The notes below the pieces were generated by a model. It was not told the DNA's origin, made no database searches, and saw only the letters and a program-made list of their open reading frames with translations. Positions 18,130-27,901 of a stretch of DNA of 64,000 bases are shown piece after piece. Made by a program: the position numbers and the translations under genes. The first letter of the stretch is position 1, and the number at the start of each line of letters is the position of its first letter. Origin of the DNA: Pseudomaricurvus hydrocarbonicus (GTDB lineage Bacteria; Pseudomonadota; Gammaproteobacteria; Pseudomonadales; Cellvibrionaceae); contig NZ_JAAONZ010000009.1 of assembly GCF_011602365.1 (NCBI RefSeq), positions 62,001-126,000 on the forward strand, read 5' to 3'.

Positions 18130-18852
18130 TTGCGACGTAATCACAGTCCGTACTTTATTAAAAAAATGTCAGGTCTATGGAATGACTTTCTGGTCAGTCA
18201 TTTTTTTGTGAAACACTTTGATTGTTTGGGAAAGCACCCGATGGTGGTTGCACCGATGTCCGCCGAAATATTTGGGCGTAACATTGAGGTGGGAGATTAC
18301 CTGCATTTGATCAGTTCGAAAGATAATCCCGTGCGATTAACCACCTGGAGTGGTAAAGGCATGGATGGAAAAATTACCGTGGGCAGCTATTGCTTAATGT
18401 CTCCTGGCACAACGATCACGGCGGCAGACAGTATTCACATCGGTGACAATTGTATGTTCGCGGCCGGCTGTTATATTGCCGACAGCGACTGGCACGGGAT
18501 CTATAACCGGTTGCGTCCTTTTCGCTGTACCAAACCGATTGTGTTGAAAGATAACGTTTGGATAGGACATGGGGCCAAGGTTTGTAAGGGTGTTACCATT
18601 GGTGAAAACAGTGTGGTGGCAGCGGGATCTGTTGTTGTCAAAGATGTCCCGGATAATGTGGTAGTGGGCGGCAATCCGGCCAAGGTGATAAAGACGATTA
18701 ACCCGAAACGCCGGATGTTGAAACGGCAGCGATTGTTTGAACGGGGAGAGTTCTATGCGCAAAACCAAAAAGCTCTGGATCGCTATGTGCTGAGCGGTAA
18801 TACGTGGTGGGATTGGTTGCGCTCTATGGTCTTTCCTACACGCCAGGATTGA
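18130..18852 (+). CDS. Hexapeptide-repeat acyltransferase (LbetaH)
   Basis: 240 residues with left-handed beta-helix repeats: [42 protein letters not shown], then [51 protein letters not shown]. This matches the maltose/galactoside/WbbJ-type acetyltransferases; DSDWHG supplies the likely catalytic His. Start is TTG 18130, with AAGGG (18117-18121) 8 bases upstream; no ATG fits. It follows divergently from the Methyltransf_24 gene and probably belongs to the same glycan-modifying neighbourhood. Confidence 0.88.
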   Translation: MRRNHSPYFIKKMSGLWNDFLVSHFFVKHFDCLGKHPMVVAPMSAEIFGRNIEVGDYLHLISSKDNPVRLTTWSGKGMDGKITVGSYCLMSPGTTITAADSIHIGDNCMFAAGCYIADSDWHGIYNRLRPFRCTKPIVLKDNVWIGHGAKVCKGVTIGENSVVAAGSVVVKDVPDNVVVGGNPAKVIKTINPKRRMLKRQRLFERGEFYAQNQKALDRYVLSGNTWWDWLRSMVFPTRQD

Positions 18853-18866
18853 GGCTGCCTCTGCGT

Positions 18867-19865
18867 TTAACGCCCCAGTTGTATTCGAAAGGCCTCTTCA
18901 ATATCGTCTGCCAGACGCAACTGCTTAATGCGCTCGAAAAAATCGTTGGCCGCAGGGTATTGCAGTCGTAAATAGGCCAGCCACTGTTTGATGCGATTGC
19001 CCAGAAATTTGTGCGGGTATAGGGCTTTGGTGGTTTGATAGTACTGATACAGCATGCTGACAACCTGCGCCCAGCTCATTGCCGGATTGATTGTCGCGCT
19101 GTGGCTGCCTTGCCCCAAACAAGTGTGTGCCTGTTCGGCGAGGTATTCGGCGTGGATGGCCAGGGCCAGATCCGGACGAGCCAGTAGCCCACGCCCCAGC
19201 ATAAAGTCTTCACAGCCCGATTGTTCGCGACAGCGACGCCAATCGTCAACACTCCAGATTTCTCCGTTGGCGATCACGGGAATGCTGATCTGTTCTTTTA
19301 TCCGGCCAATGTACTCCCAATAGGCGGGCGGCTTATAACCGTCGGCTTTGGAGCGAGCATGGACGGCCAGTTCGTTGGCGCCAGCTTCATAAATGGCGCA
19401 GGCGTTATCCAGATACAGGCTTCGATCCTCAAACCCCAGGCGGATTTTCGCACTGACTGGGACATTGGCAGGAACTTCTGCCCTGACAGCCTTGACGATC
19501 TCAAAGACTCTCTGCGGCTCTCGCAGGAGGCTGGCGCCACCGTCACTGTTATTGACGGTTTTGGCTGGGCAGCCAAAATTCAGGTCTATGGCGGTGGCAC
19601 CGACTTGTACCGCTTTGGCGGCATTTCGGGCCAGTGCCTCCGGATCACCCCCCAATAACTGCAGGCGCACGGGAGTGCCAGAGGGGGTTCGGCAGCCGTG
19701 CGCGAGCTCTGGGCAGAGCTTATGAAAGACCCTGTCGGGCAGTTGCTGGGAGCCACTGACCCTGACAAACTCGGTGACACAGACATCAATGCCGCCAATT
19801 GCGGTTAACAGTTCGCGGACATGGTGGTCAACAACACCTTCCATTGGGGCTAAGAACAGTCGCAT
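18867..19865 (-). CDS. dusC: tRNA-dihydrouridine(16) synthase DusC
   Basis: FMN-dependent enzyme that reduces a tRNA D-loop uridine (U16 for DusC). 332 residues, slightly longer than E. coli DusC. It begins LFLAPMEGVVDHHVREL, has VRLQLLGGDPEALARNA, the catalytic Cys99 in IDLNFGCPAKTVNNSDGGASLLR, SAKIRLG, and VIANGEIWSVDDWRRC. The NGEIW segment points to DusC rather than DusA or DusB. ATG 19865. Convergent with the acyltransferase (14 bases between stops). Confidence 0.92.
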   Translation of the reverse strand: MRLFLAPMEGVVDHHVRELLTAIGGIDVCVTEFVRVSGSQQLPDRVFHKLCPELAHGCRTPSGTPVRLQLLGGDPEALARNAAKAVQVGATAIDLNFGCPAKTVNNSDGGASLLREPQRVFEIVKAVRAEVPANVPVSAKIRLGFEDRSLYLDNACAIYEAGANELAVHARSKADGYKPPAYWEYIGRIKEQISIPVIANGEIWSVDDWRRCREQSGCEDFMLGRGLLARPDLALAIHAEYLAEQAHTCLGQGSHSATINPAMSWAQVVSMLYQYYQTTKALYPHKFLGNRIKQWLAYLRLQYPAANDFFERIKQLRLADDIEEAFRIQLGR

Positions 19866-20447
19866 AGGTGATTCTGTAACGTTAAAGGAGGAATAAGCCT
19901 GCCGAAATATTGGTCTGATTGGCTATGAGTTGATGAGTATGTCTGCCGTGAGAGGCCATTGTAACCATGCGCTGAGTGAAGAACCACCGGTAAGAACCAA
20001 TACTCGAAGAGCTCGTCCCTGAAGTTTGGCGTAGTCCCCTGAGTCGCTATCGATTCATGGCGCCATTGCCTGGGGGGATTGGCGGCAATATATACCTTAA
20101 TGGGGTTAGATTTGGCCATTCAGGCTTGAATACTGGCCGTGCCGTGATAGTCTGAGTAGTTATTAAATGGGTGGGAATGGCATTTTGTAGTAATTAAGAA
20201 AATTTGCCTACAAAGCGACTTCAGGCTACATTCCTGCTCCCCTACAAAGGGGATGCGTAAAACGCCCGCAATTGAGTATGATATAGCCGTATTGTGCATG
20301 TATCGGTCAATTTTGAGAGGCGCTGAGCTTATCCGGCTCAAAAACGTAACACTAATGAGACCAGGCAGGTGTCCAAGAGACACATTGCTATCCCCAGTGC
20401 CATGGATCTGACCCCATGGTTTGGGACTTAAGAGGCTGAACTTACCC
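19866..20447. other. Gene-free stretch between dusC and oadG
   Basis: About 580 bases carrying the dusC promoter on one side and the oad leader on the other. I found no supported gene or tRNA. A GGAGG-containing purine run at 19885-19896 has no start codon behind it. A CCATGG pair at 20400-20405 and 20414-20419 lies just before oadG. Confidence 0.5.
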
Positions 20448-20693
20448 ATGCAACAAGAAATCATGCAACAGGGCGTCGATCTGATGCTCTTCGGAATGGG
20501 ATCTGTTTTTGTATTCCTGACCGTTCTGGTGATCGCCACCATGATCATGTCTTCCCTCGTTCAACGCTTTTTCCCGGAACCCGTGCCCCTGCCGGTTCCT
20601 GCTGCCAAAGCACCTGTTCCGGCAGGCGTTAACGATCCAAAACTTTTGGCCATTATTAAAGCCGCCGTAGACAAGCACCGCGCAAAAAAATAA
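20448..20693 (+). CDS. oadG: Oxaloacetate decarboxylase gamma chain
   Basis: 81 residues: one N-terminal membrane helix (LMLFGMGSVFVFLTVLVIATMIM, about 11-33), a Pro-rich linker (PEPVPLPVPAAKAPVP) and a short charged C-terminus, the standard OadG layout. It anchors OadA to OadB and stabilises the sodium-pumping complex. ATG 20448 gives the family length; an upstream in-frame codon would add nine residues. It heads oadG-oadA-oadB, with a 263-base gap to oadA. Confidence 0.9.
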   Translation: MQQEIMQQGVDLMLFGMGSVFVFLTVLVIATMIMSSLVQRFFPEPVPLPVPAAKAPVPAGVNDPKLLAIIKAAVDKHRAKK

Positions 20694-20956
20694 CCACTGT
20701 TTCGAGTTGGTTTTGCGTATTGCCTTTTTGAAGGCTGCGGGCGGGGTGTTGGAAGCATTCTGAAAAATGTCATGCCGCATTGAATGCAATGGGCGATATT
20801 GGCGGCTTTGAGGCCGTTTGCTTTCGACACACGTTCCGAACTACGGCTCCTTTGGATGGTATGGCTGGTGACTTAGCTAACGATAGCCAAGATCGTTAAA
20901 AAGCCAAACCAAAGAGCAAACACTATTTTGATTGATAAAAAACTAAGGGCTTTCTC

Positions 20957-22744
20957 ATGACTGAGAACAAAAAACCATTAGGGATTACCGACGTTGTGTT
21001 GCGTGATGCACACCAATCGCTGTTTGCGACGCGTATGCGTTTGGACGACATGTTGCCAATTGCTGCAAAGCTGGATGATATTGGCTTTTGGTCATTGGAA
21101 ACCTGGGGTGGGGCTACCTTTGATGCCTGTATCCGTTACCTGGGCGAAGACCCCTGGGATCGTATTCGTGAACTGAAAAAAGCCATGCCCAAGACCCCGA
21201 TGCAAATGCTGTTTCGCGGGCAGAATATTCTGGGTTACCGCCATTACGCCGATGACGTGGTGGAAAAATTTGTAGAGCGTTGCGCTACCAATGGTGTGGA
21301 TGTGTTCCGTGTGTTTGATGCGATGAACGACATGCGCAACATCGAAACCGCACTGAAAGCGGTCAAGAAACAAGGCAAGCACGCTCAAGGAACCATTTCG
21401 TATACCCTGAGCCCGGTTCACACTGTGGATATGTGGGTCGAGCAGGGTAAGAAGATTGAAGACATGGGCGCAGACTCAATTGCCATCAAAGACATGGCCG
21501 GTCTGTTAAAGCCTTATGTGGGTTATGAGTTGGTCAGCCGCTTGAAGGCCTCCTGTGATATTCCCGTTCACATGCAGTGTCATGCGACTACGGGCTTGTC
21601 GACGGCTACCGCCCTGAAGTGCGTTGAGGCCGGCATTGACAATATTGACACCGCTATTTCCTCTATGTCCATGACTTATGGCCATAGCCCCACCGAGTCG
21701 GTCGTGGCCATTCTGGAAGGGACTGAGCGTGATACCGGCCTGGATCTTGAAAAGCTGGAAGAAATCGCCAATTACTTCCGTGAAGTCCGCAAGAAGTACG
21801 CCAAGTTTGAAGGTTCGCTGCGGGGTATCGATGGTCGTATCCTAACCGCTCAGGTGCCGGGTGGCATGCTGACCAACATGGAAAGCCAGCTCAAAGATCA
21901 GGGCGCCGAGGACAAGTTTGGCGAGGTTCTGGCTGAAATCCCACGAGTCCGTGAAGACCTGGGTTTCATTCCTTTGGTGACTCCAACCTCTCAAATTGTT
22001 GGGACCCAGGCGGTTCTGAACGTATTGACTGGCGAGCGTTACAAGTCCATCTCAAAAGAGACGCAAGGCATCTTGAAGGGTGAATACGGCGCGGCGCCGG
22101 CACCTTACAACAAAGAGTTGCAAGCTCGGGTGTTGGATGGTGCTGAGCCAATCACTTGTCGTCCAGCGGATCTTTTGTCCCCTGAAATGGATAAGCTGGC
22201 CGCTGAACTGAAAGCCGTTGCCGCTGAAAAGGGCATCAAACTGGCTGCGGGCGATCAGGAAATAGATGATGTACTGACCTACGCGCTGTTCCCGCAGATT
22301 GGTCTGAAGTTCCTGGCAAACCGCGGCAATCCCGACGCGTTTGAACCGGCGCCGACGGGTAAAGAAAGCGCCGTGGTCACTAATGACGCGGGTGAAGAAG
22401 TTTATACCGTTGAGGTGGAAGGTGCTTCGTACACCGTGACGGTGTCCAATGGCGGCGATTTGACTGGCATTGTTCCTGTGGGTGGTGCATCGCTAGCGGC
22501 ACCGGCACCGGCGGGCGCACCGGCAACCGCTGGCGAACCTCTGCTTGCGCCACTGGCGGGTAATATCTTCAAGGTCCACGCGACTCCGGGGCAAGCGGTA
22601 CAGGAAGGTGACCTGGTGATAGTTTTGGAGGCCATGAAAATGGAAACCGAAATTCGTGCCTTCAAGACCGGTACCATCGGTAGTGTGAATGTTAAGGAAG
22701 GTGACGCTGTCGTTGTTGGCGATGCGCTGCTAACCATTGCTTAA
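20957..22744 (+). CDS. oadA: Oxaloacetate decarboxylase alpha chain
   Basis: 595 residues. The N-terminal carboxyltransferase TIM barrel ([59 protein letters not shown]) transfers carboxylate from oxaloacetate. A PYC_OADA domain follows, then an Ala/Pro-rich hinge (about 515-530) and a C-terminal biotinyl domain with EAMKMET and biotinylated Lys561. The pair with oadB makes the Na+ pump much more likely than a soluble pyruvate carboxylase subunit. Oxaloacetate decarboxylation to pyruvate drives sodium export. Confidence 0.95.
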   Translation: MTENKKPLGITDVVLRDAHQSLFATRMRLDDMLPIAAKLDDIGFWSLETWGGATFDACIRYLGEDPWDRIRELKKAMPKTPMQMLFRGQNILGYRHYADDVVEKFVERCATNGVDVFRVFDAMNDMRNIETALKAVKKQGKHAQGTISYTLSPVHTVDMWVEQGKKIEDMGADSIAIKDMAGLLKPYVGYELVSRLKASCDIPVHMQCHATTGLSTATALKCVEAGIDNIDTAISSMSMTYGHSPTESVVAILEGTERDTGLDLEKLEEIANYFREVRKKYAKFEGSLRGIDGRILTAQVPGGMLTNMESQLKDQGAEDKFGEVLAEIPRVREDLGFIPLVTPTSQIVGTQAVLNVLTGERYKSISKETQGILKGEYGAAPAPYNKELQARVLDGAEPITCRPADLLSPEMDKLAAELKAVAAEKGIKLAAGDQEIDDVLTYALFPQIGLKFLANRGNPDAFEPAPTGKESAVVTNDAGEEVYTVEVEGASYTVTVSNGGDLTGIVPVGGASLAAPAPAGAPATAGEPLLAPLAGNIFKVHATPGQAVQEGDLVIVLEAMKMETEIRAFKTGTIGSVNVKEGDAVVVGDALLTIA

Positions 22745-22762
22745 GTCCTGGGAGATGATTTG

Positions 22763-24076
22763 ATGGATAATTTGATAGGACTTTGGCAAGACTCGGGGCT
22801 GTATTTGATGGCCCCGGGGCAGGTTGTCATGATCTTGGTGGGTTTGCTGCTGTTGTTTTTGGCCATCAGCAAGAACTTCGAGCCCTTACTGCTGGTGCCC
22901 ATTGGCTTTGGTGGTATTTTGGCGAACATTCCCGGTGCCGAGCTGGCCTCATCTGCGGTTGATGCGGCCTTACACGCTGCCAACCCGGATGTAATGGCTG
23001 CCTTTGCGCACTCGTTGGGATTGGATGGCCTGGCGTCAGTGAAAGAAATTAAGCACGCCTTTGAGCTGTCTACGCTAGCACAGCACACGGCTATAGAGCA
23101 GCTGGCGGGAGATTTCGGTTACAGCAATGGCATGTTGTATAACTTCTATTCTGTAGCGATTGCATCGGGGGTCGCCCCGCTGGTTATTTTTATGGGTGTG
23201 GGGGCCATGACGGACTTTGGTCCGCTGCTGGCGAACCCTAAAACCCTGTTTCTCGGCGCGGCTGCTCAGTTCGGTATTTTTGCCACCGTTTTGGGCGCGG
23301 TGGGGATGTCATATTTAGGTTGGATGGATTTTACCATTGCTGACGCGGCCGCGATTGGCATCATCGGGGGGGCCGATGGCCCGACTGCAATCTATGTCTC
23401 CTCCTTATTGGCGCCGGAGCTGCTGGGGGCCATTGCGGTCGCTGCCTACTCCTATATGGCGTTGGTGCCGTTGATTCAGCCGCCTATCATGCGTGCCCTG
23501 ACCACCGTCGAAGAGCGCAAGATCACCATGACCCAGCTTCGTGTGGTGTCCAAGCGTGAGAAAATTGTTTTCCCGATTGTGGTGTTGATTCTGGTGGCTC
23601 TGTTTTTACCTTCAGCAGCACCTCTGCTCGGCATGTTCTGCTTTGGTAACCTGATGAAGGAATGTGGTGTTGTTGATCGTTTGAGCGACACAGCCCAGCA
23701 TGCCCTGATTAACATTACGACCATCTTCCTCGGCTTGTCCGTGGGCTCAAAGCTGGCTGCCGACAAGTTCCTGGACCCCAAAACCATGGGGATCCTGGCG
23801 TTGGGGATCGTTGCCTTTGGTATTGGTACCGCCATGGGCGTTTTGATGGCCAAGCTGATGAATAAATTCAGCACCCAGAAGATTAACCCACTTATTGGTT
23901 CGGCAGGTGTTTCGGCCGTTCCTATGGCGGCCAGAGTATCAAATAAGATTGGTTTAGAGGCCAACCCTCAAAACTTCCTGTTGATGCATGCGATGGGGCC
24001 GAACGTGGCCGGTGTTATTGGCTCGGCGGTGGCTGCTGGGGTGATGATTTCCATGGTTCAAGCGATGGGCAACTAA
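22763..24076 (+). CDS. oadB: Oxaloacetate decarboxylase beta chain (Na+ pump)
   Basis: 437-residue integral membrane subunit with many hydrophobic segments. The intramembrane [24 protein letters not shown] (about residues 198-221) carries the Asp implicated in Na+ translocation, and [19 protein letters not shown] near the C-terminus is the other conserved motif. It decarboxylates carboxybiotin and exports Na+. ATG 22763 follows TGGGAG (22749-22754) by 8 bases, 18 bases after oadA; a TTG one codon earlier is the alternative. Length is typical. Confidence 0.95.
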   Translation: MDNLIGLWQDSGLYLMAPGQVVMILVGLLLLFLAISKNFEPLLLVPIGFGGILANIPGAELASSAVDAALHAANPDVMAAFAHSLGLDGLASVKEIKHAFELSTLAQHTAIEQLAGDFGYSNGMLYNFYSVAIASGVAPLVIFMGVGAMTDFGPLLANPKTLFLGAAAQFGIFATVLGAVGMSYLGWMDFTIADAAAIGIIGGADGPTAIYVSSLLAPELLGAIAVAAYSYMALVPLIQPPIMRALTTVEERKITMTQLRVVSKREKIVFPIVVLILVALFLPSAAPLLGMFCFGNLMKECGVVDRLSDTAQHALINITTIFLGLSVGSKLAADKFLDPKTMGILALGIVAFGIGTAMGVLMAKLMNKFSTQKINPLIGSAGVSAVPMAARVSNKIGLEANPQNFLLMHAMGPNVAGVIGSAVAAGVMISMVQAMGN

Positions 24077-24122
24077 TATCACTGCCCAACCGGAACCAAA
24101 TCACAGTAATCAAAGTTGAAAG

Positions 24123-24148
24123 CCCTGTCGGAAACGACGGGGTTTTTT
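24123..24148 (+). terminator. Terminator after oadB
   Basis: Stem CCCTGTCG / CGACGGGG (one G-U pair) with loop GAAA and six T. It closes the oadGAB transcript. Confidence 0.92.
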
Positions 24149-24182
24149 CGTATGCCCGAGACATTATTATGATCGGTGCAAT

Positions 24183-24204
24183 ACTATATTGAACATAATA
24201 TAGT
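24183..24204. promoter_or_regulatory. 22-bp dyad upstream of the ATP-grasp operon
   Basis: ACTATATT (24183-24190) and AATATAGT (24197-24204) form a perfect 8-bp inverted repeat around GAACAT. It sits 43 bases before the lipoprotein start. Both arms contain -10-like hexamers (TATATT, TATAGT), so a repressor bound here would cover the promoter. Confidence 0.5.
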
Positions 24205-24246
24205 GTGTCGCGGCACAAACCTGTTAAAAAATAATAAGGAGTTAAA

Positions 24247-24894
24247 ATGGCTTACAAGGTCCTGAGTGCAGGAATAGGACTTTTGCTCTTGGCTGGTTGT
24301 ATACCCTTGACGCCGCCGCCGGATCAGAAGCCGGTCGAGGCACCCATGGAGTGTCCCGTCGTTGAGCCCGTCGTGTGCCCTGAGCCTCCGAAAGTGGTGG
24401 AAACCAAACCTACTACTAAAATTGAGCCAAAACCTGTTACAGTAGAAAGCTGTCCTAAGGTAGGCTCCGGGAAAGGTAAAATGAACCCGTTGGGGCAGGT
24501 AGAATATGTTGATATCCTACCGCTGGGGTTTCGGCAAAAGGCCAGAATAGACACCGGAATTGAGATTACCTCGGTTGAGGTGTTTGAGCTGGTTGAGTTC
24601 GAGCGGGACGGCAAACCCTGGGTTAAGTTTTCCCTGGTAGATCGTAGCAATGGCGAAGGCATTACCATGAAAGAGCCAATCAAACGAACGGTTCTGGTCA
24701 AGCAAAAGGGGCAAGGCGACATTCGCCGGCACGTGGTTTTGCTGACGCTGGCCATAGGTGACCTCAAGGATGAAGTGGAAGTTACACTGGCGGGTAATGA
24801 GAGTTTTGAGTACCCGATTTTGATCGGCCGTAACTTTTTGCAAGGCAGGGCGATGGTCGATGTCAGTCGGAAATTTTTAGCATTAGAGAAGTAA
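24247..24894 (+). CDS. RimB-like 'ATP-dependent zinc protease' lipoprotein (retropepsin-like fold)
   Basis: 215 residues. A lipoprotein signal ends in LLAGC (Cys18), so it is membrane-anchored on the periplasmic side. A Pro/Cys-rich spacer follows (about 20-80, with VECPVV-like and VVCPEPP stretches). The C-terminal domain (from about 85) matches the PF05618-type family: VEYVDILPLGFRQKARIDTGIEITSVEVFELVEFERDGKPWVKFSL, then YPILIGRNFLQGRAMVDVSRKF. The IDTG is the presumed aspartic-protease-like catalytic motif. The family name 'zinc protease' is historical and zinc is not evident. First gene of a four-gene operon with the transglutaminase-7TM protein and the RimK-like ligase, a recurrent association. 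Confidence 0.85.
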   Translation: MAYKVLSAGIGLLLLAGCIPLTPPPDQKPVEAPMECPVVEPVVCPEPPKVVETKPTTKIEPKPVTVESCPKVGSGKGKMNPLGQVEYVDILPLGFRQKARIDTGIEITSVEVFELVEFERDGKPWVKFSLVDRSNGEGITMKEPIKRTVLVKQKGQGDIRRHVVLLTLAIGDLKDEVEVTLAGNESFEYPILIGRNFLQGRAMVDVSRKFLALEK

Positions 24895-24911
24895 TATCGC
24901 GGAGTAAAGGC

Positions 24912-26429
24912 ATGCTTTCATCGGCCAGACAAGTTCAATTGTTAGTTGGACTGCTTTTTGTAGTTGGGTTTGGCGCTGCGGCCTATAAGCATTTTTTCCT
25001 GGGCTTCCCGCTGTTGGCATCGGAGACAGAAACCGTTTGGCAGCTCGAAGGTCGAATTGTATTCGAACCCGGAGAGGGGCCTGTTGAGGTTCGCCTGAAC
25101 TTGCCTGACGGTAATGCCGCACGTCGGGTGGTGTCTTCAGACTTTGCCTCTCCGGGTTTTGATTATGAGGAGATTGTCGAAGACGGTGTTTGGTTGGGGC
25201 GCTGGAAGGCTGAGCGGGCCAGCGGAACACAGGTCATCTACATTCGTTCACAGAGCTATTTTGCGGATACCGCCGAAGAGGCCGAGAGACCTCTGTCAAA
25301 ACCGATGACGGTCAATCTGGACGATGCACTGAAAGTATCAGCAGAGGCGTTACTGAAAGATCTGGATCAGACCGTCAGTCAGGAAAATGCGTTAAAAATA
25401 CTGCGCAAGTTAAACCGCCCTGGCGACTCGCGGGTGGCTACCCTGTTAAGAGACAATTCCAGTCCAGCCAAACGCACACAAATTGCCGGTCAACTGTTGA
25501 CCATGGCGGGGTATTCGGTACAGCATGTTCGCGGTATCTTTCTGGACGATAAGGCCCGCAGCCAATCCATTTACAATTTTCTCGAGGTGTCGCTGGGGGA
25601 CAAAAAAATCCTGCTGGATGCGCGAGAAAACGCCAGCATTCCCTGGGACCGCGTTATCCTGTTACAGCGGGGCGACGAGCCCTTGCTGGAAGTGTTTGGT
25701 GGCAATAATTCCCGCACGACTTTTGCGACCACTAAAGTGCAGCGGGCAGCCTTTACTTCGGCGGTAGAGGCGGCAGGGCATGCAAAAAATCCGTTGATCG
25801 ATTTTTCCATTTACAGCTTGCCACTGTCGGAACAAAACACTTTTAAACTGCTTTTGGTGATGCCGCTGGGTGCTTTGGTGGTGGTGATTTTGCGTAACCT
25901 GGTGGGGATCAGAACCTCCGGGACCTTTATGCCGGTGTTGATCGCGCTGACTTTTCTTCAAACCTCACTGATCACCGGGTTGATGCTCTTCATCATCGTT
26001 GTCGGTGTTGGCCTGGTCATGCGCTCCTACCTGAGTTCTTTGAATCTATTGCTGGTTCCGCGAATTGCCTCTGTGCTGGTGTTTGTCATTATTATTTATG
26101 GCGCTATTGGGGTCATGAGTACCAAAATGGGCTGGCAGGGCGGTTTGAAAGTGACATTTTTCCCGATGATCATTTTATCGTGGACTATCGAGCGGATGTC
26201 GATTCTTTGGGACGAAAGTGGCCCTCATGAGGTCATGATTGAAGGCTTTGGCAGTCTGTTGACGGCGTCTTTGGCTTATCTGCTAATGAGTAATTCATTT
26301 GTGGCTGATACGGTGTTTTTGTATCCGGAATTGCTGTTGGTTTTACTCGGAGTGATTATTGCGATAGGGACCTACAGCGGTTACCGACTGTCAGACTTGC
26401 GCCGTTTTGAACCGATGGAGCGCCACTGA
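24912..26429 (+). CDS. Inactive transglutaminase fused to 7 TM helices (UUP1 family)
   Basis: 505 residues. An N-terminal membrane anchor (LLVGLLFVVGFGAAAYKHFFLG) precedes an extracytoplasmic region of about 250 residues that includes the degenerate transglutaminase-like domain (LLTMAGYSVQHVRGIFLDDKARSQSIYNFLEV). It is called inactive in this family because the Cys-His-Asp triad is lost, and I see no candidate Cys here. Seven hydrophobic segments follow (about 305-495). Its stop overlaps the start of the ATP-grasp gene by one base. Inference: it presents or binds the peptide made or trimmed by the neighbours. Confidence 0.85.
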   Translation: MLSSARQVQLLVGLLFVVGFGAAAYKHFFLGFPLLASETETVWQLEGRIVFEPGEGPVEVRLNLPDGNAARRVVSSDFASPGFDYEEIVEDGVWLGRWKAERASGTQVIYIRSQSYFADTAEEAERPLSKPMTVNLDDALKVSAEALLKDLDQTVSQENALKILRKLNRPGDSRVATLLRDNSSPAKRTQIAGQLLTMAGYSVQHVRGIFLDDKARSQSIYNFLEVSLGDKKILLDARENASIPWDRVILLQRGDEPLLEVFGGNNSRTTFATTKVQRAAFTSAVEAAGHAKNPLIDFSIYSLPLSEQNTFKLLLVMPLGALVVVILRNLVGIRTSGTFMPVLIALTFLQTSLITGLMLFIIVVGVGLVMRSYLSSLNLLLVPRIASVLVFVIIIYGAIGVMSTKMGWQGGLKVTFFPMIILSWTIERMSILWDESGPHEVMIEGFGSLLTASLAYLLMSNSFVADTVFLYPELLLVLLGVIIAIGTYSGYRLSDLRRFEPMERH

Positions 26430-27388
26430 TGTTTTTGGGGTCTTTATTGGGGTTGGCCTCGCCGAAAGCGCTGCGGGAAAGCGGCATAGTGGGTATGAAT
26501 CAACGCAACGTTCGTTACATTGCCCGCAATAACCCCCGCCGTTTATACCCCAAAGTCGATAACAAATACCTCACCAAGTTATTGTGTGCTGAGCATGGCA
26601 TCGCCGTGCCTAAATTGCTGGGGGCCTGTCGCTTGCAGGGGCATATCAAGGAGCTGAAAGAATTCCTGAGCCCGCTGCCCTGCTTTGTGATTAAACCGGC
26701 TCAGGGAAGTGGCGGCAAAGGTATTCTGGTGATTGCCGGGCGCGATGGAGAGGATTACCTCAAGCCGAACGGCAAGCGAGTGACACACGATGAACTCTGC
26801 CGGCATGTTTCAAACATTCTGAGCGGGTTGTTCAGTTTGGGCGGCAAACCGGATATTGCCCTGATTGAAGATATGGTGAAATTCACCGACGATTTCCAGG
26901 GCTTTTCCTTTGAGGGGGTGCCGGATATTCGGGTGATTGTTTACAAGGGGTTCCCGGTGATGGCGATGACCCGTTTATCCACCAGCGATTCCGATGGCAA
27001 AGCCAACCTGCACCAGGGGGCTGTCGGGGTGGGTATCGACATGCTCAAAGGCGTGGCACTACGGGGGGTTCAACATGGCCGCCCGATTGAAAAACACCCG
27101 GACACGGGTAAGTTGCTGTCTACGTTAAAAGTTCCGCACTGGCGGGATTTGCTGATGTTGGCGGCCAGAGGCTACGAGGTGAGCCAAATGGGCTATTTGG
27201 GGGTCGATATCGTCCTTGACCGGCATGAGGGGCCTTTGCTGTTGGAGCTCAATGCGCGACCGGGGCTGGCGATTCAAGTGGCCAATGGCCGGGGGTTGAG
27301 GCCACGACTGGATTTCATCGATAAAGCCCCGGCAAACCTCTCCTACAAAGACCGCGTTAATTTTGTGCTGGAGCACTGGGATCAATAA
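26429..27388 (+). CDS. Alpha-L-glutamate-ligase-like ATP-grasp protein
   Basis: 319 residues, cytoplasmic. ATP-grasp motifs are visible: FVIKPAQGSGGKGILVI (about 89-105, phosphate loop), PDIALIEDMVKF, VPDIRVIVYKGFPVMAMTRLS and GYLGVDIVLDRHEGPLLLELNARPGLAIQVANG, which holds the Mg2+-binding Glu/Asn (ELNARPG). This is the RimK-related group that joins amino acids to an acceptor through a carboxyl phosphate. The acceptor is not known. The gene is coupled to the UUP1 gene before it and to the GNAT behind it (TAATG overlap). Confidence 0.87.
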   Translation: MFLGSLLGLASPKALRESGIVGMNQRNVRYIARNNPRRLYPKVDNKYLTKLLCAEHGIAVPKLLGACRLQGHIKELKEFLSPLPCFVIKPAQGSGGKGILVIAGRDGEDYLKPNGKRVTHDELCRHVSNILSGLFSLGGKPDIALIEDMVKFTDDFQGFSFEGVPDIRVIVYKGFPVMAMTRLSTSDSDGKANLHQGAVGVGIDMLKGVALRGVQHGRPIEKHPDTGKLLSTLKVPHWRDLLMLAARGYEVSQMGYLGVDIVLDRHEGPLLLELNARPGLAIQVANGRGLRPRLDFIDKAPANLSYKDRVNFVLEHWDQ

Positions 27389-27876
27389 TGAGTGACGTCA
27401 CGGTCCAATTGGCCGACTTTTCCAACCGCCAAGACCGGCAAGCGCTGCAGGATTTAATGCAGGAGTACGCCACCGATCCGATGGGAGGGGGGGAGCCGCT
27501 GAGCCCGATCGTGCTGGAGACGCTAGCTGATAAATTACTGGCTTACCCGGGCGCCTTCAGTGTCATCGCCTGGCGGGGCGATACCCCCCTGGGATTGATC
27601 AATACCTTCGAAACCTTGTCGACGTTTAAAGCCAAACCGCTGATTAATATCCACGATGTGATCGTCACTCGTGATTGTCGGGGCATGGGGTTGGCTCACA
27701 AAATGTTGGTGGCTGTTGAACAGCGGGCAAGAGAAAAAGGCTGCTGTAAGCTTACCCTGGAGGTGTTAGAAGGAAACGAACGCGCCAGGCACGTTTACCG
27801 GGAGTTTGGTTTTTCGGGGTACGAGTTGGATGAACGTTTTGGCAAAGCCATGTTTTGGGAAAAGCCACTCCTTTAA
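27388..27876 (+). CDS. GNAT-family N-acetyltransferase
   Basis: 162 residues. The acetyl-CoA site reads VIVTRDCRGMGLAHKMLVAVEQRAREKGCCKLTLEVLEGNERARHVYREFGFSGYELD, with the R-x-x-G-x-G/A pattern and the usual beta5-alpha4 end. The ATG overlaps the stop of the ATP-grasp gene by one base, so the two are coupled. It could acetylate the amino group of the ligase product. It may also be a nearby gene with an independent job; the overlap argues against that. Confidence 0.85.
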   Translation: MSDVTVQLADFSNRQDRQALQDLMQEYATDPMGGGEPLSPIVLETLADKLLAYPGAFSVIAWRGDTPLGLINTFETLSTFKAKPLINIHDVIVTRDCRGMGLAHKMLVAVEQRAREKGCCKLTLEVLEGNERARHVYREFGFSGYELDERFGKAMFWEKPLL

Positions 27877-27901
27877 CGTTGCGGTACTTACCGTACGGTC
27901 G

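Noticed and set aside
19885-19896. Strong GGAGG-like ribosome site
   Set aside because: No start codon or open frame follows; chance purine run.
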